Assembly: GCF_001742225.1 (NCBI RefSeq)
Contig: NZ_CP017076.1
Location: forward strand, 1,203,001 to 1,267,000
DNA: 64,000 bases
From: Novosphingobium resinovorum
GTDB lineage: Bacteria; Pseudomonadota; Alphaproteobacteria; Sphingomonadales; Sphingomonadaceae
Reading direction: 5' to 3'
A program made the translations under genes and the position numbers. The notes under the pieces were generated by a model, which did not search any database, was not told the DNA's origin, and worked only from the letters and a program-made list of their open reading frames with translations. Below, in pieces: positions 1 to 8,977 of the stretch. Each line of letters opens with the position of its first letter. The first letter of the stretch is position 1.

Positions 1-1
1 G

Positions 2-1156
2 CCGACGGGCATCATGCTGATGTTCGCGATCCTCTATTTCGGTCTGATGATCGACGTGGGCCTGTTCGATCCGGTGGTGCGGCGCATCGTCCAGGTTGTC
101 GACGGCGACCCGGTGAAGATCCTGGTCGGCACGGCGGTGCTGGCCACCGTGGTTTCGCTCGATGGCGACGGTTCGACGACCTACATGATCACCGTCGCCT
201 CGATGCTGCCGCTCTACCGGCGCATCGGCATGGACCCGCTCAAGCTCACCTGCGTGACCATCCTTGCGGGCGGCGTGATGAACCTCACGCCCTGGGGCGG
301 CCCTCTGGCCCGCGCGGCGAGTGCGCTGCATGTCGAGCCGGGCGAGGTCTTCATGCCGATGATCCCGGTCATGGCGATCGGCGTGCTGGGCGTGATTGCG
401 CTCGCCTATATCCTGGGCAAGCACGAGCGTGCACGCCTCGCGGCGACCGGCGGCGCGCGCCTGCCCGAAAGCGCCGTCCCTGCCGGGCTCATCGAGCCGA
501 CCGACACGGCCGACGCCGCGCTGAAGCGCCCCCGCCTGCTGTGGTTCAACGCGCTGCTGACGATCGGCCTGCTCGCCGGGCTGGTTTTCGCGGTGCTGCC
601 GCTCTCGATCATGTTCATGATCGGCTTCGCCATCGCCATTCTTGTGAACTATCCCCGCCTCGAGGACCAGCGCGCGCGGATCGCCGGTCATGCCCGCAAC
701 GTCATCGCCGTCGTCTCGCTGATCTTCGCGGCGGGCATCTTCACCGGCATCCTGGGCGAGACCGGCATGGTCGAGGCGATGTCCAACAGCCTCCTCGCGC
801 TCATCCCGCCGCAGGCCGGTCCGTTCCTCGCCCCGATCGTGGCGCTGGCGAGCCTGCCTTTGACGTTCTTCATTTCAAACGACGCGTTCTATTTTGGCGT
901 CCTGCCGGTGGCGGCGAACGCGGCGCATGCTTACGGCATCGCGCCGCTGGAGATGGCCCGCGCCTCGCTGATCGGCCAGCCGGTGCACCTGCTGAGCCCG
1001 CTGGTCCCCTCGACTTACCTGCTGGTCGGCCTTGCCGGGGTCGAGTTCGGCGATCACCAGAAGTTCACGCTCAAGTGGGCGACGGTGATCTGCGTGCTGA
1101 TGCTCGTCGCCTCGCTGGGCCTCGGCCTGTTTCCCTTCTTCGGCGCTCAAGGGTAA
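2..1156 (+). CDS. CitMHS-family citrate/divalent-metal symporter, 5' partial
   Basis: Integral inner-membrane carrier of the CitMHS family, which moves citrate complexed with Mg2+ or Ca2+ with protons. The reading frame is open to the window edge, so the N-terminus lies outside; about 385 residues are visible of a family norm near 430-460. Seen: many hydrophobic segments, a conserved stretch VVSLDGDGSTTYMI early in the visible part, the loop NLTPWGGP, and a late ISNDAFYFG segment, all typical of the family. It ends with TAA 4 bases before the ATG of an RND adaptor gene, so the two are probably co-transcribed. Family assignment is firm; substrate and metal preference are inferred from the family only. 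Confidence 0.85.
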   Translation, partial: PTGIMLMFAILYFGLMIDVGLFDPVVRRIVQVVDGDPVKILVGTAVLATVVSLDGDGSTTYMITVASMLPLYRRIGMDPLKLTCVTILAGGVMNLTPWGGPLARAASALHVEPGEVFMPMIPVMAIGVLGVIALAYILGKHERARLAATGGARLPESAVPAGLIEPTDTADAALKRPRLLWFNALLTIGLLAGLVFAVLPLSIMFMIGFAIAILVNYPRLEDQRARIAGHARNVIAVVSLIFAAGIFTGILGETGMVEAMSNSLLALIPPQAGPFLAPIVALASLPLTFFISNDAFYFGVLPVAANAAHAYGIAPLEMARASLIGQPVHLLSPLVPSTYLLVGLAGVEFGDHQKFTLKWATVICVLMLVASLGLGLFPFFGAQG

Positions 1157-1160
1157 GGCG

Positions 1161-2321
1161 ATGACGCGCATCGTCGTTGGAACCGGGCTGCTTGCCCTCG
1201 CGCCCGCCTGCCTGCTCCTGTCGTCCTGCGGCAAGGACGAAGGCAAGAAGGACAAGGCGCCGCCGACCGTCGGCTTCGTGGTCGTCCAGCCGACCAGCGT
1301 GCCCGTCGACACCGAACTGGCGGGCCGCGTCAGCGCGCTGCAGATGTCCGAGGTGCGCCCGCAAGTGGCCGGTATCGTGCGCCGCCGCTTCTTCAAGGAA
1401 GGCAGCCTGGTCACCAAGGGGCAGACCCTCTACGAGATCGACCCGCGCGTCTATTCGGCGGCGGTGGACGAGGCCGTGGCCAACCGCAACAGCGCGATGG
1501 CAAGCGCCGATTCCGCCCGGGAACTCGCCGATCGCTACAAGCCGCTCGCCGACATGGAAGCGGTGGCGCGGCAGGACTACGTCAACGCGGCGGCGCAGGC
1601 CCGCCAGACCCGCGCCGCCGTCGCGCAGGCACAGGCGCGCCTGCGCTCGGCCCAAGTCAGCCTCCAGTTCACCCGTGTCCCCGCGCCGATCTCAGGCCGC
1701 ATCGGCCGCTCGCTCTTTACCGAGGGCGCACTGGTCACCGCCAATCAGGCCGAGCCGCTGGCGGTGATCCAGCGGATGGATCCGGTCTTCGTCGATATCC
1801 AGCAGTCGAGCGCGGAACTGCTGCGCCTGCGCCGCGCGCTTGCCGATGGATCGACCCCCGGCGACGCCTCCGTGCGGTTGAAGCTGGAAGACGGCAGCGA
1901 CTACGAGTTGCCCGGCAAGATCGCGTTCTCCGAAGTCATCGTCGATCCCACCACCGGGACGGTGACCTTGCGGGCATCGTTCCCCAACCCCGACGGCGTG
2001 TTGCTGCCGGGCATGTTCGTGCGCGCCCGCTTCGTCCAGCAGGTCAATTCCAGGGCCTTCCTGATCCCCCAGCAGGCCCTGCGCCGCGATCCTCGGGGCG
2101 CCGCCAGCGTCTACGTGGTCGAGGGTGACAAGGCGGTGGAGCGCAAGGTCGTCGTGCCTTCCGCGCAAGGCACCTCTTGGGTCGTCACCTCGGGCCTCAA
2201 GCCCGGCGACAGGCTGATCATCCAGGGCCTCGGCAATATCCGGCCGGACATCGCCGTGAAGCCCGTGCCCGCATCCGAGCCGCAGAAGGTGGCGCCCAAG
2301 AAGACGAAGAAGGGCGCCTGA
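1161..2321 (+). CDS. RND efflux periplasmic adaptor (AcrA/MexA type lipoprotein)
   Basis: Membrane-fusion subunit of a tripartite drug efflux pump, linking the inner-membrane RND pump to the outer-membrane channel. 386 aa. A lipoprotein signal ends in the lipobox LSSC (residues 20-23), so it should be lipid-anchored at Cys23. Next come a first half-lipoyl segment (about 60-95), an alpha-hairpin rich in Ala/Gln (about 100-165), the second lipoyl half (PAPISGRIG), a beta-barrel and a membrane-proximal domain. A purine-rich TAAGG just before the ATG overlaps the end of the CitMHS gene, suggesting coupled translation. It is first in an adaptor-pump-channel operon ending at 6895. Substrates cannot be read from sequence. 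Confidence 0.92.
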   Translation: MTRIVVGTGLLALAPACLLLSSCGKDEGKKDKAPPTVGFVVVQPTSVPVDTELAGRVSALQMSEVRPQVAGIVRRRFFKEGSLVTKGQTLYEIDPRVYSAAVDEAVANRNSAMASADSARELADRYKPLADMEAVARQDYVNAAAQARQTRAAVAQAQARLRSAQVSLQFTRVPAPISGRIGRSLFTEGALVTANQAEPLAVIQRMDPVFVDIQQSSAELLRLRRALADGSTPGDASVRLKLEDGSDYELPGKIAFSEVIVDPTTGTVTLRASFPNPDGVLLPGMFVRARFVQQVNSRAFLIPQQALRRDPRGAASVYVVEGDKAVERKVVVPSAQGTSWVVTSGLKPGDRLIIQGLGNIRPDIAVKPVPASEPQKVAPKKTKKGA

Positions 2322-2327
2322 CCCGCC

Positions 2328-5300
2328 ATGTCGAGCATCTTCATCAAGCGGCCCATTCTCGCCTGGGTCATCGCCATCCTCACCATGCTTGCGGGCGGGC
2401 TCGCGATCGCCGGGCTGCCGATCGCGCAGTACCCGGACGTCGCCCCGCCGCAGGTAAACATTCGCGCCAGCTATCCCGGCGCCAATGCCGAGACGCTGCA
2501 GAACAGCGTCACGCAGGTCATCGAGCAGACGCTGACCGGCGTGGACCACCTGCTCTACTTCTCCTCCACGTCGAGTTCGCGCGGGCAGGCCGTCATCACC
2601 GCGACGTTCGCGAAGGGCGTCGATCCCGATACCGCGCAAGTGCAGGTGCAGAACCAGGTGCAGCAGGCGCTGCCCCGCCTGCCGACGCAAGTGCAGCAGC
2701 AGGGGCTGCGCGTCACCAAGTCCAATCCCGACCTGCTGATGATCGTCACTGTCTATGACGAGACCGACCGGCTCACCAATCAGGACGTCTCCGATCTCCT
2801 GACCTCGCGCGTGCAGGACACCGTCGCGCGGGTCAGCGGCGTGGGCGACATCGACGTCTTCGGCGCCCCCTATGCCATGCGCATCTGGCTGATCCCGGAG
2901 AAGCTGGCGAGCTACCAGCTCATGCCGTCCGACATCATCAACGCCATCCGCAAGCAGAACACCGAAGTGGCAGCGGGCGAGATCGGCGGCCAGCCGCAGC
3001 CGCGCACGCAGATGCTCAACGCCACCGTAACCGCGCAGTCGCGGCTCCAGACCCCGGCGCAGTTCGCCGCGATCATCGTCAAGACCCAGCCGAGCGGCGC
3101 GACGATCAGGCTGGCCGATGTCGCCCGTGTGGAACTGGGCGCGGAAAGCTACCAGACCGTCAGCCGCCTGAACGGCCACCCCGGCGCGGGCATGGCGATT
3201 TCGCTGGCACCCGGCGCGGACGCGCTGAAGACGGCCGAAATGGTCAGGGCGGAAGTGGAGAAGGTGGCGAAGACCTTCCCGCCGGGCATGCAGTACGCCT
3301 ACGCCAACGATGCGACCGACTTCATCACGCTGTCGGTGGACGAGGTGGTCAAGACGCTGATCGAGGCGATCGTCCTCGTCGTCATCGTCATGTTCGTGTT
3401 CCTCCAAAGCTGGCGCGCCACGCTGATCCCCGCGATTGCGGTGCCCGTGGTGCTGCTCGGCACCTTCGGGATCATCTATCTGGCGGGCTTCTCGATCAAC
3501 ACGATGACGCTGTTCGCGCTCGTGCTGGCGATCGGGCTGCTCGTCGATGACGCGATCGTCGTGGTCGAGAACGTCGAGCGTCTGATGGAGGAGAACCCGT
3601 CGCTGACGCCAAGGCAGGCGACGTTCCAGTCGATGAAGGAGATCCAGGTCGCGCTGGTGGCGATCGCGGTCGTGCTGTCGGCGGTGTTCCTGCCGATGGC
3701 GTTCTTCGGCGGATCGACCGGCGTGATCTATCGCCAGTTCTCGCTCACCATCGTCGCCTCGATGACCTTGTCGGTGCTGGTGGCTCTGATCCTCAGCCCG
3801 GCGCTGACCGCCACCCTGTTGCGGCAGAAGCACCGCGGTGAGGCGCGCAAGGGGGCGCTTGCGCGGCTGCACCGGATTGGCGACAGGTTCAACGCCGCGA
3901 TCGAGAACGGCACGCAGAGGTATCTTTCCGGCGCGCGCACGGTGCTGAAGCGCAAGTGGGCTTCGCTGGCAGTGTTCGCTCTGATTTCCGCCGCGCTTTA
4001 CGGCCTGTTCGTGATGCTGCCGACCGGTTTCCTGCCCAACGAGGACCAGGGCATCGCCCGCGTCCGCTTCGAACTGCCGCCCGGCGCGACGCAGGGCCGC
4101 ACGCTGGAGGTCGAGAACGAGATCGAGCGCTATTTCGCGAAATACGAGAAGGACAACGTCGATCTCATGCTGCTCAATGCGGGCGGCGGCGGTGCTTCGG
4201 GCCAGAACACTGGGCAGGGGTTCCTCAACCTGACCGACTGGGCGAAGCGCAGCGGCGAGGAGAACACCGCCGACGCCATCACCAAGCGGGCGACCAAGGC
4301 GTTCAAGAGCCTGCGCGATGCCAAGGCGGTCGCGCAGGTTCCGCCCTCGATCCGCGGTCTTGGCAAGTCGGCGGGATTCACCATGCTGCTGCAGAACGCC
4401 ACCGGGATGCCGCAGGCCGAATTTGCGGCTGCCCGCGCGAAGCTGCTCGAGCTGGCCTCGTCCGACCCGATGCTGAACGCGGTGACGGTGACCGAACTGC
4501 CGGACGTCGATACCTTCAAGGTCGACGTCGACCAGCAGAAGATCGCCGCATCAGGCTTGGATCAGGACGACGTCAACGCCACGCTGGCCACGGCATGGGG
4601 CGGGCGCTACGTGAACGACTTCATCGACCGTGGCCGGGTCAAGCGCGTCTATGTGCAGGGCGACGCCCCGTACCGCGACGAGCCCACCGACATCGACCAG
4701 TGGTTCGTCCGCGCGCAGACCGGCGCAATGGTGCCGTTCTCCTCCTTCGCCAGTACGAGCTGGTCGGTGGTCCCCACCAGCCTGTCGCGCTTCCAGGGCC
4801 TGCCTTCGTTTGAATTCTCGGGCCAGGCGGCAAGCGGGTACAGCTCGGGCCAGGCGATGGATCGCATGGAACAGCTCGCCGCCCAAATCCCCGGCACGAC
4901 GGTCGCATGGTCGGGCCTGTCCTATCAGGAGCGGCTGTCGTCGGGTCAGGCGCCGATGCTCTATGCGCTGTCGCTGATCGTCGTGTTCCTCTGCCTTGCG
5001 GCGCTCTACGAGAGCTGGACGATTCCGCTTGCGGTGCTTTTGGTGGTGCCTTTGGGTCTCATAGGTGCCGTTGTGGCCGTCAGCTTGCGCGGCCTGGACA
5101 ACGACATCTACCTTCAGATCGGCCTGCTGACGACGATGGGGCTGGCGGCGAAGAACGCGATCCTGATGATCGAGTTCGCGGAACAGGCGGAAAAGCGCGG
5201 CAGCAGCGTGATGGAAGCCGCCTTCGAGGCTGCGCGCGTCAGGCTCCGCCCGATCCTGATGACCAGCTTCGCCTTCATTTTCGGCGTCCTCCCGCTCGCG

Positions 5301-5483
5301 CTTTCCACCGGCGCGGGCGCGAACAGCCGCATCGCCATTGGCACCTCTGTCGTGGGCGGGATGATCACCGCGACGATCCTGGCGATCTTCTACATCCCGT
5401 TCTTCTTCGTGCTGGTGCGGGCAGCCGCGCTCAAGCTGGGCGGCAGGGAGCATCCCGCGCGGCCGCAGGAGGAAATGGCATGA
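2328..5483 (+). CDS. RND multidrug efflux permease (AcrB/MexB, HAE1 type)
   Basis: Proton-driven inner-membrane pump of 1051 aa, full length for the HAE1 family. Its N-terminus (MSSIFIKRPILAWVIA) is the classic start, followed by the porter loop, TM block, second loop and second TM block. The proton-relay residues are present: Asp407-Asp408 in GLLVDDAIVV (same numbers as E. coli AcrB) and Lys942 in GLAAKNAILM. The second periplasmic half carries the Gly-rich GGGGASGQNTGQ loop. It begins 6 bases after the adaptor gene stops and overlaps the channel gene by ATGA. A drug or solvent efflux role is likely from the family; the exact substrate is unknown. Confidence 0.95.
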   Translation: MSSIFIKRPILAWVIAILTMLAGGLAIAGLPIAQYPDVAPPQVNIRASYPGANAETLQNSVTQVIEQTLTGVDHLLYFSSTSSSRGQAVITATFAKGVDPDTAQVQVQNQVQQALPRLPTQVQQQGLRVTKSNPDLLMIVTVYDETDRLTNQDVSDLLTSRVQDTVARVSGVGDIDVFGAPYAMRIWLIPEKLASYQLMPSDIINAIRKQNTEVAAGEIGGQPQPRTQMLNATVTAQSRLQTPAQFAAIIVKTQPSGATIRLADVARVELGAESYQTVSRLNGHPGAGMAISLAPGADALKTAEMVRAEVEKVAKTFPPGMQYAYANDATDFITLSVDEVVKTLIEAIVLVVIVMFVFLQSWRATLIPAIAVPVVLLGTFGIIYLAGFSINTMTLFALVLAIGLLVDDAIVVVENVERLMEENPSLTPRQATFQSMKEIQVALVAIAVVLSAVFLPMAFFGGSTGVIYRQFSLTIVASMTLSVLVALILSPALTATLLRQKHRGEARKGALARLHRIGDRFNAAIENGTQRYLSGARTVLKRKWASLAVFALISAALYGLFVMLPTGFLPNEDQGIARVRFELPPGATQGRTLEVENEIERYFAKYEKDNVDLMLLNAGGGGASGQNTGQGFLNLTDWAKRSGEENTADAITKRATKAFKSLRDAKAVAQVPPSIRGLGKSAGFTMLLQNATGMPQAEFAAARAKLLELASSDPMLNAVTVTELPDVDTFKVDVDQQKIAASGLDQDDVNATLATAWGGRYVNDFIDRGRVKRVYVQGDAPYRDEPTDIDQWFVRAQTGAMVPFSSFASTSWSVVPTSLSRFQGLPSFEFSGQAASGYSSGQAMDRMEQLAAQIPGTTVAWSGLSYQERLSSGQAPMLYALSLIVVFLCLAALYESWTIPLAVLLVVPLGLIGAVVAVSLRGLDNDIYLQIGLLTTMGLAAKNAILMIEFAEQAEKRGSSVMEAAFEAARVRLRPILMTSFAFIFGVLPLALSTGAGANSRIAIGTSVVGGMITATILAIFYIPFFFVLVRAAALKLGGREHPARPQEEMA

Positions 5484-6895
5484 AGCCTATGAAATTCGCC
5501 CTGCCGCTGCTGCTTTCGGCCTGCTCGATGGCGCCGCGGGATGTGGCGGTAGCGCCGCCGGTGCCGGAAACCTGGCCGAGCGGGCCGGCCTATGGCGCAC
5601 CGCAAGCTGCCTTGCCCGAAACAATCGGTTATCGCGGCATCTTCGCCGACCAGCGGCTGCAGAGCCTGATCGAGCAGGCGCTGGAGAGCAACCGCGACCT
5701 CAAGGTCGCCGCCGCCAACGTCATGGCGGCGCGAGCGCAAGTTCGTATCCAGCGCGCGGAGCAATTGCCCCAGCTCGACCTGACCGCCGGTGCCACGCAT
5801 ACGCGCAGCAACAACGGCACCCTGGGCAATCAGGGCGCCGCGACCGGCGGGCAGGTCCGATCGCGTACGAGCTATTCGGCGCAGCTGGGCATCACCGCCT
5901 TCGAACTGGACCTGTTCGGCAGGCTGGCATCGCTGAGCGAGGCCGAACAGAATCGCTATCTCGCAAGCGAAGCGGGCGCCCGCGCCACGCGGCTCGCGCT
6001 CGTGGGGGACATCGCGGACGGCTGGCTGGCCCATGCCGCCGATGCGTCGCTGCTGCAGGTCGCGCTCGATACCGTCGCCAGTGCGCAGCGGACCGTCGCG
6101 CTCACCCGTGCGCGCCTGGACGGGGGCATCGCGCCGCGCTCGGACTTGCGACAGGCGGAGCAGATCCTCGCCACCGCCGAGGCGGACGTTGCGAGGCAGC
6201 GCACCGCGCTGGCGCAGGACATCAACGGTCTGCAGCTTCTCGTCGGAGGCCCGATCGCGAATGACCTGCTCCCCGACCGGATCGAGCAGGCCGCGCAAGG
6301 CGTAAAGGAGGTCCCCGCAGGGGTGGATTCCCGGGTTCTGCTGCGACGGCCCGACGTCATCCAGGCCGAATACCTGATGCTTGCGGAAAATGCCGAGATC
6401 GGCGCCGCACGGGCAGCCATGTTCCCCCGCATCTCGCTCACCGGCCTGCTGGGCTTCGCGAGCAACGCGCTCTCCGGCCTCTTTACCGGCGGGGCGTTTC
6501 GCTACTCGGGTTCGGGGGATGCCAGCTATGCCATCTTCCAGGCGGGCGCGGCGAAGGCGGGTGTTCGCCTCTCGCAGGCACAGCGGGATGCGGCGCTGGC
6601 CACTTACGAAAAGTCGATCCAGTCGGCCTTTCGCGACGTGGCGGACGGGCTCGCACGGCGCGGCACGATCGACGCGGAAATGGCCGCGATCCGCCGTCAG
6701 GCCGTGGCCGCCGAAGATGGCTATGCGCTTGCCGATGCCCGATACCGGCGCGGCGTCGATACGTTCCTTTCCAGTCTCGTCGCCCAGCGCGCCGCCTATT
6801 CCGCGCGGCGCGACATCGTCGCCATAGAACTGGAGGCCGCGAGCAACCGCGTCGCGCTGTTCCGTGCCCTCGGCGGCGATGCCCGCTGGGAATGA
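5480..6895 (+). CDS. RND efflux outer-membrane channel lipoprotein (NodT/OprM family)
   Basis: Outer-membrane factor that completes the tripartite pump with the two genes upstream. 471 aa from an ATG that overlaps the pump gene stop (ATGGCATGA), which fixes this start over longer in-frame extensions. The signal peptide has lipobox LSAC (12-15), so the mature protein should be acylated at Cys15. Two TolC-type repeats follow, each with long Ala/Gln-rich helices, including the typical FELDLFGRL and RRPDVIQAEYLM stretches. No promoter is apparent between the three genes, so they form one transcription unit. Confidence 0.92.
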   Translation: MKPMKFALPLLLSACSMAPRDVAVAPPVPETWPSGPAYGAPQAALPETIGYRGIFADQRLQSLIEQALESNRDLKVAAANVMAARAQVRIQRAEQLPQLDLTAGATHTRSNNGTLGNQGAATGGQVRSRTSYSAQLGITAFELDLFGRLASLSEAEQNRYLASEAGARATRLALVGDIADGWLAHAADASLLQVALDTVASAQRTVALTRARLDGGIAPRSDLRQAEQILATAEADVARQRTALAQDINGLQLLVGGPIANDLLPDRIEQAAQGVKEVPAGVDSRVLLRRPDVIQAEYLMLAENAEIGAARAAMFPRISLTGLLGFASNALSGLFTGGAFRYSGSGDASYAIFQAGAAKAGVRLSQAQRDAALATYEKSIQSAFRDVADGLARRGTIDAEMAAIRRQAVAAEDGYALADARYRRGVDTFLSSLVAQRAAYSARRDIVAIELEAASNRVALFRALGGDARWE

Positions 6896-6954
6896 CGGCG
6901 CGTAACCGCTTTTCTTACTGACTTCCTGCCCCGAATTCCTGCGAGGTGATCCCC

Positions 6955-7602
6955 TTGTCCATGTTCGATACCATGGCGTCCGACGCCATGCATCTGGCCG
7001 ACCCCGTCATGCTGGCATCGCTCGGCCAGATCGTGCTGATCGACGTCGTCCTTGCCGCCGACAACGCCATCGTCGTCGGGGCGCTGGCGGCGGGTTTCTC
7101 GCCGTCGCGGCGGCACCGCATCATTCTCATGGGGATCGCGGCGGCGCTGGTGCTGCGCATCGTTTTCGCACTTGCGGTGACGCAGTTGCTGCAGGTGACG
7201 GGACTGGTGTTTGCAGGCGGCCTGCTGCTGCTCTGGGTCGGCTGGAAATTCTGGCGCGAACTGCAGGCATCCGGCGACGATGCGGAGATTGCGGCCAAGC
7301 CGGCAGCGCCCAAGTCCTTCGCTGCAGCAGCGGTGGCCGTCATGGTGGCGGACGTCAGCATGAGCCTCGACAACGTCCTGGCCGTGGCCGGAGTGGCGCG
7401 AGAGCATCCCGGCCTGCTCGTTACCGGGCTGGTGCTATCCGTGGTGCTGATGGGCGTGGCCGCGAACTTCCTGGCGCGACTGATTGAGCGGTATCGCTGG
7501 ATCGCCTATATCGGCCTTGCCGCCATCCTCTTCGTGGCGCTGCGTATGATCTACGAAGGCATTCTCGATCCCGAGCGGGGCCTTGCCGCGTTTCTGCAAT
7601 AA
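6955..7602 (+). CDS. TerC/YjbE-family integral membrane protein
   Basis: Small multi-spanning inner-membrane protein of the TerC family; members are implicated in metal (often Mn2+) export or tellurium resistance. About 215 aa. The two acidic TM signatures typical of the family are present: LIDVVLAADNAIVVGALAAG near the N-terminus and ADVSMSLDNVLAVAGVA in the second half, joined by a hydrophilic linker rich in Lys and Ala. The start is taken as TTG 6955, 8 bases after GAGG (6943-6946); ATG 6961 is the alternative. It stands alone after the efflux operon and is convergent with the binding-protein gene at 7648. Only 59 bases precede it, so there is no room for the long Mn riboswitch often upstream of relatives. 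Its ion is not determinable here. Confidence 0.85.
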   Translation: MSMFDTMASDAMHLADPVMLASLGQIVLIDVVLAADNAIVVGALAAGFSPSRRHRIILMGIAAALVLRIVFALAVTQLLQVTGLVFAGGLLLLWVGWKFWRELQASGDDAEIAAKPAAPKSFAAAAVAVMVADVSMSLDNVLAVAGVAREHPGLLVTGLVLSVVLMGVAANFLARLIERYRWIAYIGLAAILFVALRMIYEGILDPERGLAAFLQ

Positions 7603-7609
7603 GGCAGCA

Positions 7610-7638
7610 GCTCCGGCGGCGCGATGCACCGCCGGAGC
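7610..7638. terminator. hairpin between convergent genes
   Basis: A perfect 10-bp stem (7610-7619 with 7629-7638) and a 9-base loop lie between the stops of the TerC-family gene and the convergent binding-protein gene. No T-run follows on either strand, so it may be a weak or Rho-assisted bidirectional terminator rather than a classic intrinsic one. Confidence 0.5.
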
Positions 7639-7647
7639 CGTTGGACC

Positions 7648-8865
7648 TCAGTCGATCGCGTCGAGCTTGGCCAGCTGTTCCTTCGCGGCCTCGGGGGTGA
7701 GGGGCAGATACTTGCCATCGGCCTGCACCGCCGCCTGGCCTTCACGGCTGAGGACGTAGCGCAGGAATTCCTTGACCTTGGGGTCGATCGGCTTCCCCTT
7801 CTGCTTCTTCACGTAATAATAGACGTCGCGAAGCAGCGGATAGCTGCGATCCTGCACGGTCTTGAGCGTCAGCGGAACCGGGGCGCCCTTGCCGGTTGAG
7901 AGGGCGAGGACCTTCCCGCCGGGCTGGGCGAAGGGCATGCCGGTATAGCCGATGCCGTAAGGGTCGGCAGCGACCGCGTTCATGATGAGTTCGCCGCCCG
8001 CCGTCAGCGATCCGTCCTTCTTCAGCCCGGTGATGTTCGAATAGGCGCGCAGGTCCTCGTTCCACTTGGACGATCCCTTGAGCACCTTCTTGTCGATCTC
8101 GTCCTGGAAGTGGTACTTCGCGTTGTAGCCGTAGACGTGGATCGGCTTGTCGGCCCACTTGCCTTTAAGGCCCAGCTGCCCCCAGGTCCGGATGTTCTTC
8201 TCCGGTCCGCGCGCCCAGTCCGTGCGCCAGGTCAGTCCGTCCCAGCCGCCATCGCGCCGTGCGCCGAAGATGCCGTCGAGCTGCTCCATGCTGAGCGAGG
8301 CGAGCGGGTTGTCCTTGTTGACGAAGAAGCCGAGCGCATACGTCCAGCCGCGCACGTCGAAGCTGCCGGTGGCCATGACGATCTCGACCAGTTCGGTCGA
8401 ACTCGCGCCGTCGTCACCGCCGCCCGCGCCTTCGCGCTCGAAGCCCTTGAGTTCGTCCCACAGCGCCTGACGGCCCATCGGCGCGAGGTCCGCGACGTTT
8501 GCCACCAACCCGGGGAAGCCGACGGCGGAGGAGTAGAGGTTGTCGGAGAACTGGATGCCGGGCTGATGCTTCCTGAACTCGGCTTCCCAGACATCGACGA
8601 GCCCGGAATCCTTGATGTAGTTGTTACCCCACTGCCGGATCGTGCCCGAGACCTGCTGCTGCGGCTTGTAGGATTCGAGCCCGGAGATATCGAACTGGGG
8701 CTCGTAGAATTTCTTCACCTTGCGGATCTTGGTGCCGATCGCACGGGCCTTCGACAGGGCGTCCGCATCGCGGGTGGTTTCCGGCTGCGCGCCTTGCTCG
8801 GCCGCGATCGAAGCCGATGGTGCCGCCGACAGCAACAGCGCGGCAGTCAACGCCAAAAATTTCAT
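7648..8865 (-). CDS. PstS-like periplasmic substrate-binding protein (single domain)
   Basis: Exported periplasmic binding protein of the PBP-like/PstS group, 405 aa. The ATG at 8865 is chosen because AGGAG stands just upstream on the coding strand and it gives a clean signal peptide (residues 1-22, ending SIAA); a longer N-terminal extension is possible but unlikely. The body carries the blocks ATGSFDVRGW, NKDNPLASLSMEQLDGIFG, KNIRTWGQLGL, ADKPIHVYG and the C-terminal REGQAAVQADGKYLPL. The same blocks occur twice in the gene at 12300. The place where PstS proteins carry an SGT phosphate-binding turn is occupied by RTWGQ, so phosphate as ligand is doubtful. No ABC permease or ATPase gene is nearby. 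Function in uptake or sensing is inferred. Confidence 0.75.
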   Translation of the reverse strand: MKFLALTAALLLSAAPSASIAAEQGAQPETTRDADALSKARAIGTKIRKVKKFYEPQFDISGLESYKPQQQVSGTIRQWGNNYIKDSGLVDVWEAEFRKHQPGIQFSDNLYSSAVGFPGLVANVADLAPMGRQALWDELKGFEREGAGGGDDGASSTELVEIVMATGSFDVRGWTYALGFFVNKDNPLASLSMEQLDGIFGARRDGGWDGLTWRTDWARGPEKNIRTWGQLGLKGKWADKPIHVYGYNAKYHFQDEIDKKVLKGSSKWNEDLRAYSNITGLKKDGSLTAGGELIMNAVAADPYGIGYTGMPFAQPGGKVLALSTGKGAPVPLTLKTVQDRSYPLLRDVYYYVKKQKGKPIDPKVKEFLRYVLSREGQAAVQADGKYLPLTPEAAKEQLAKLDAID

Positions 8866-8977
8866 GGTATCCTCTCCTGACAATGGCGACACGATACGTG
8901 CCTGCCGGTCAGGATGGCAGTTCAACCTATCATCCACCTGACATTGCAGCGCAGCAACGGCGTGACGCGGGCTTTCT

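Noticed and set aside
1692..3872. Long open frame (726 codons) opposite the RND adaptor and pump genes
   Set aside because: Translation is Arg/Asp/His-rich with no motif; it covers two firm genes on the other strand.
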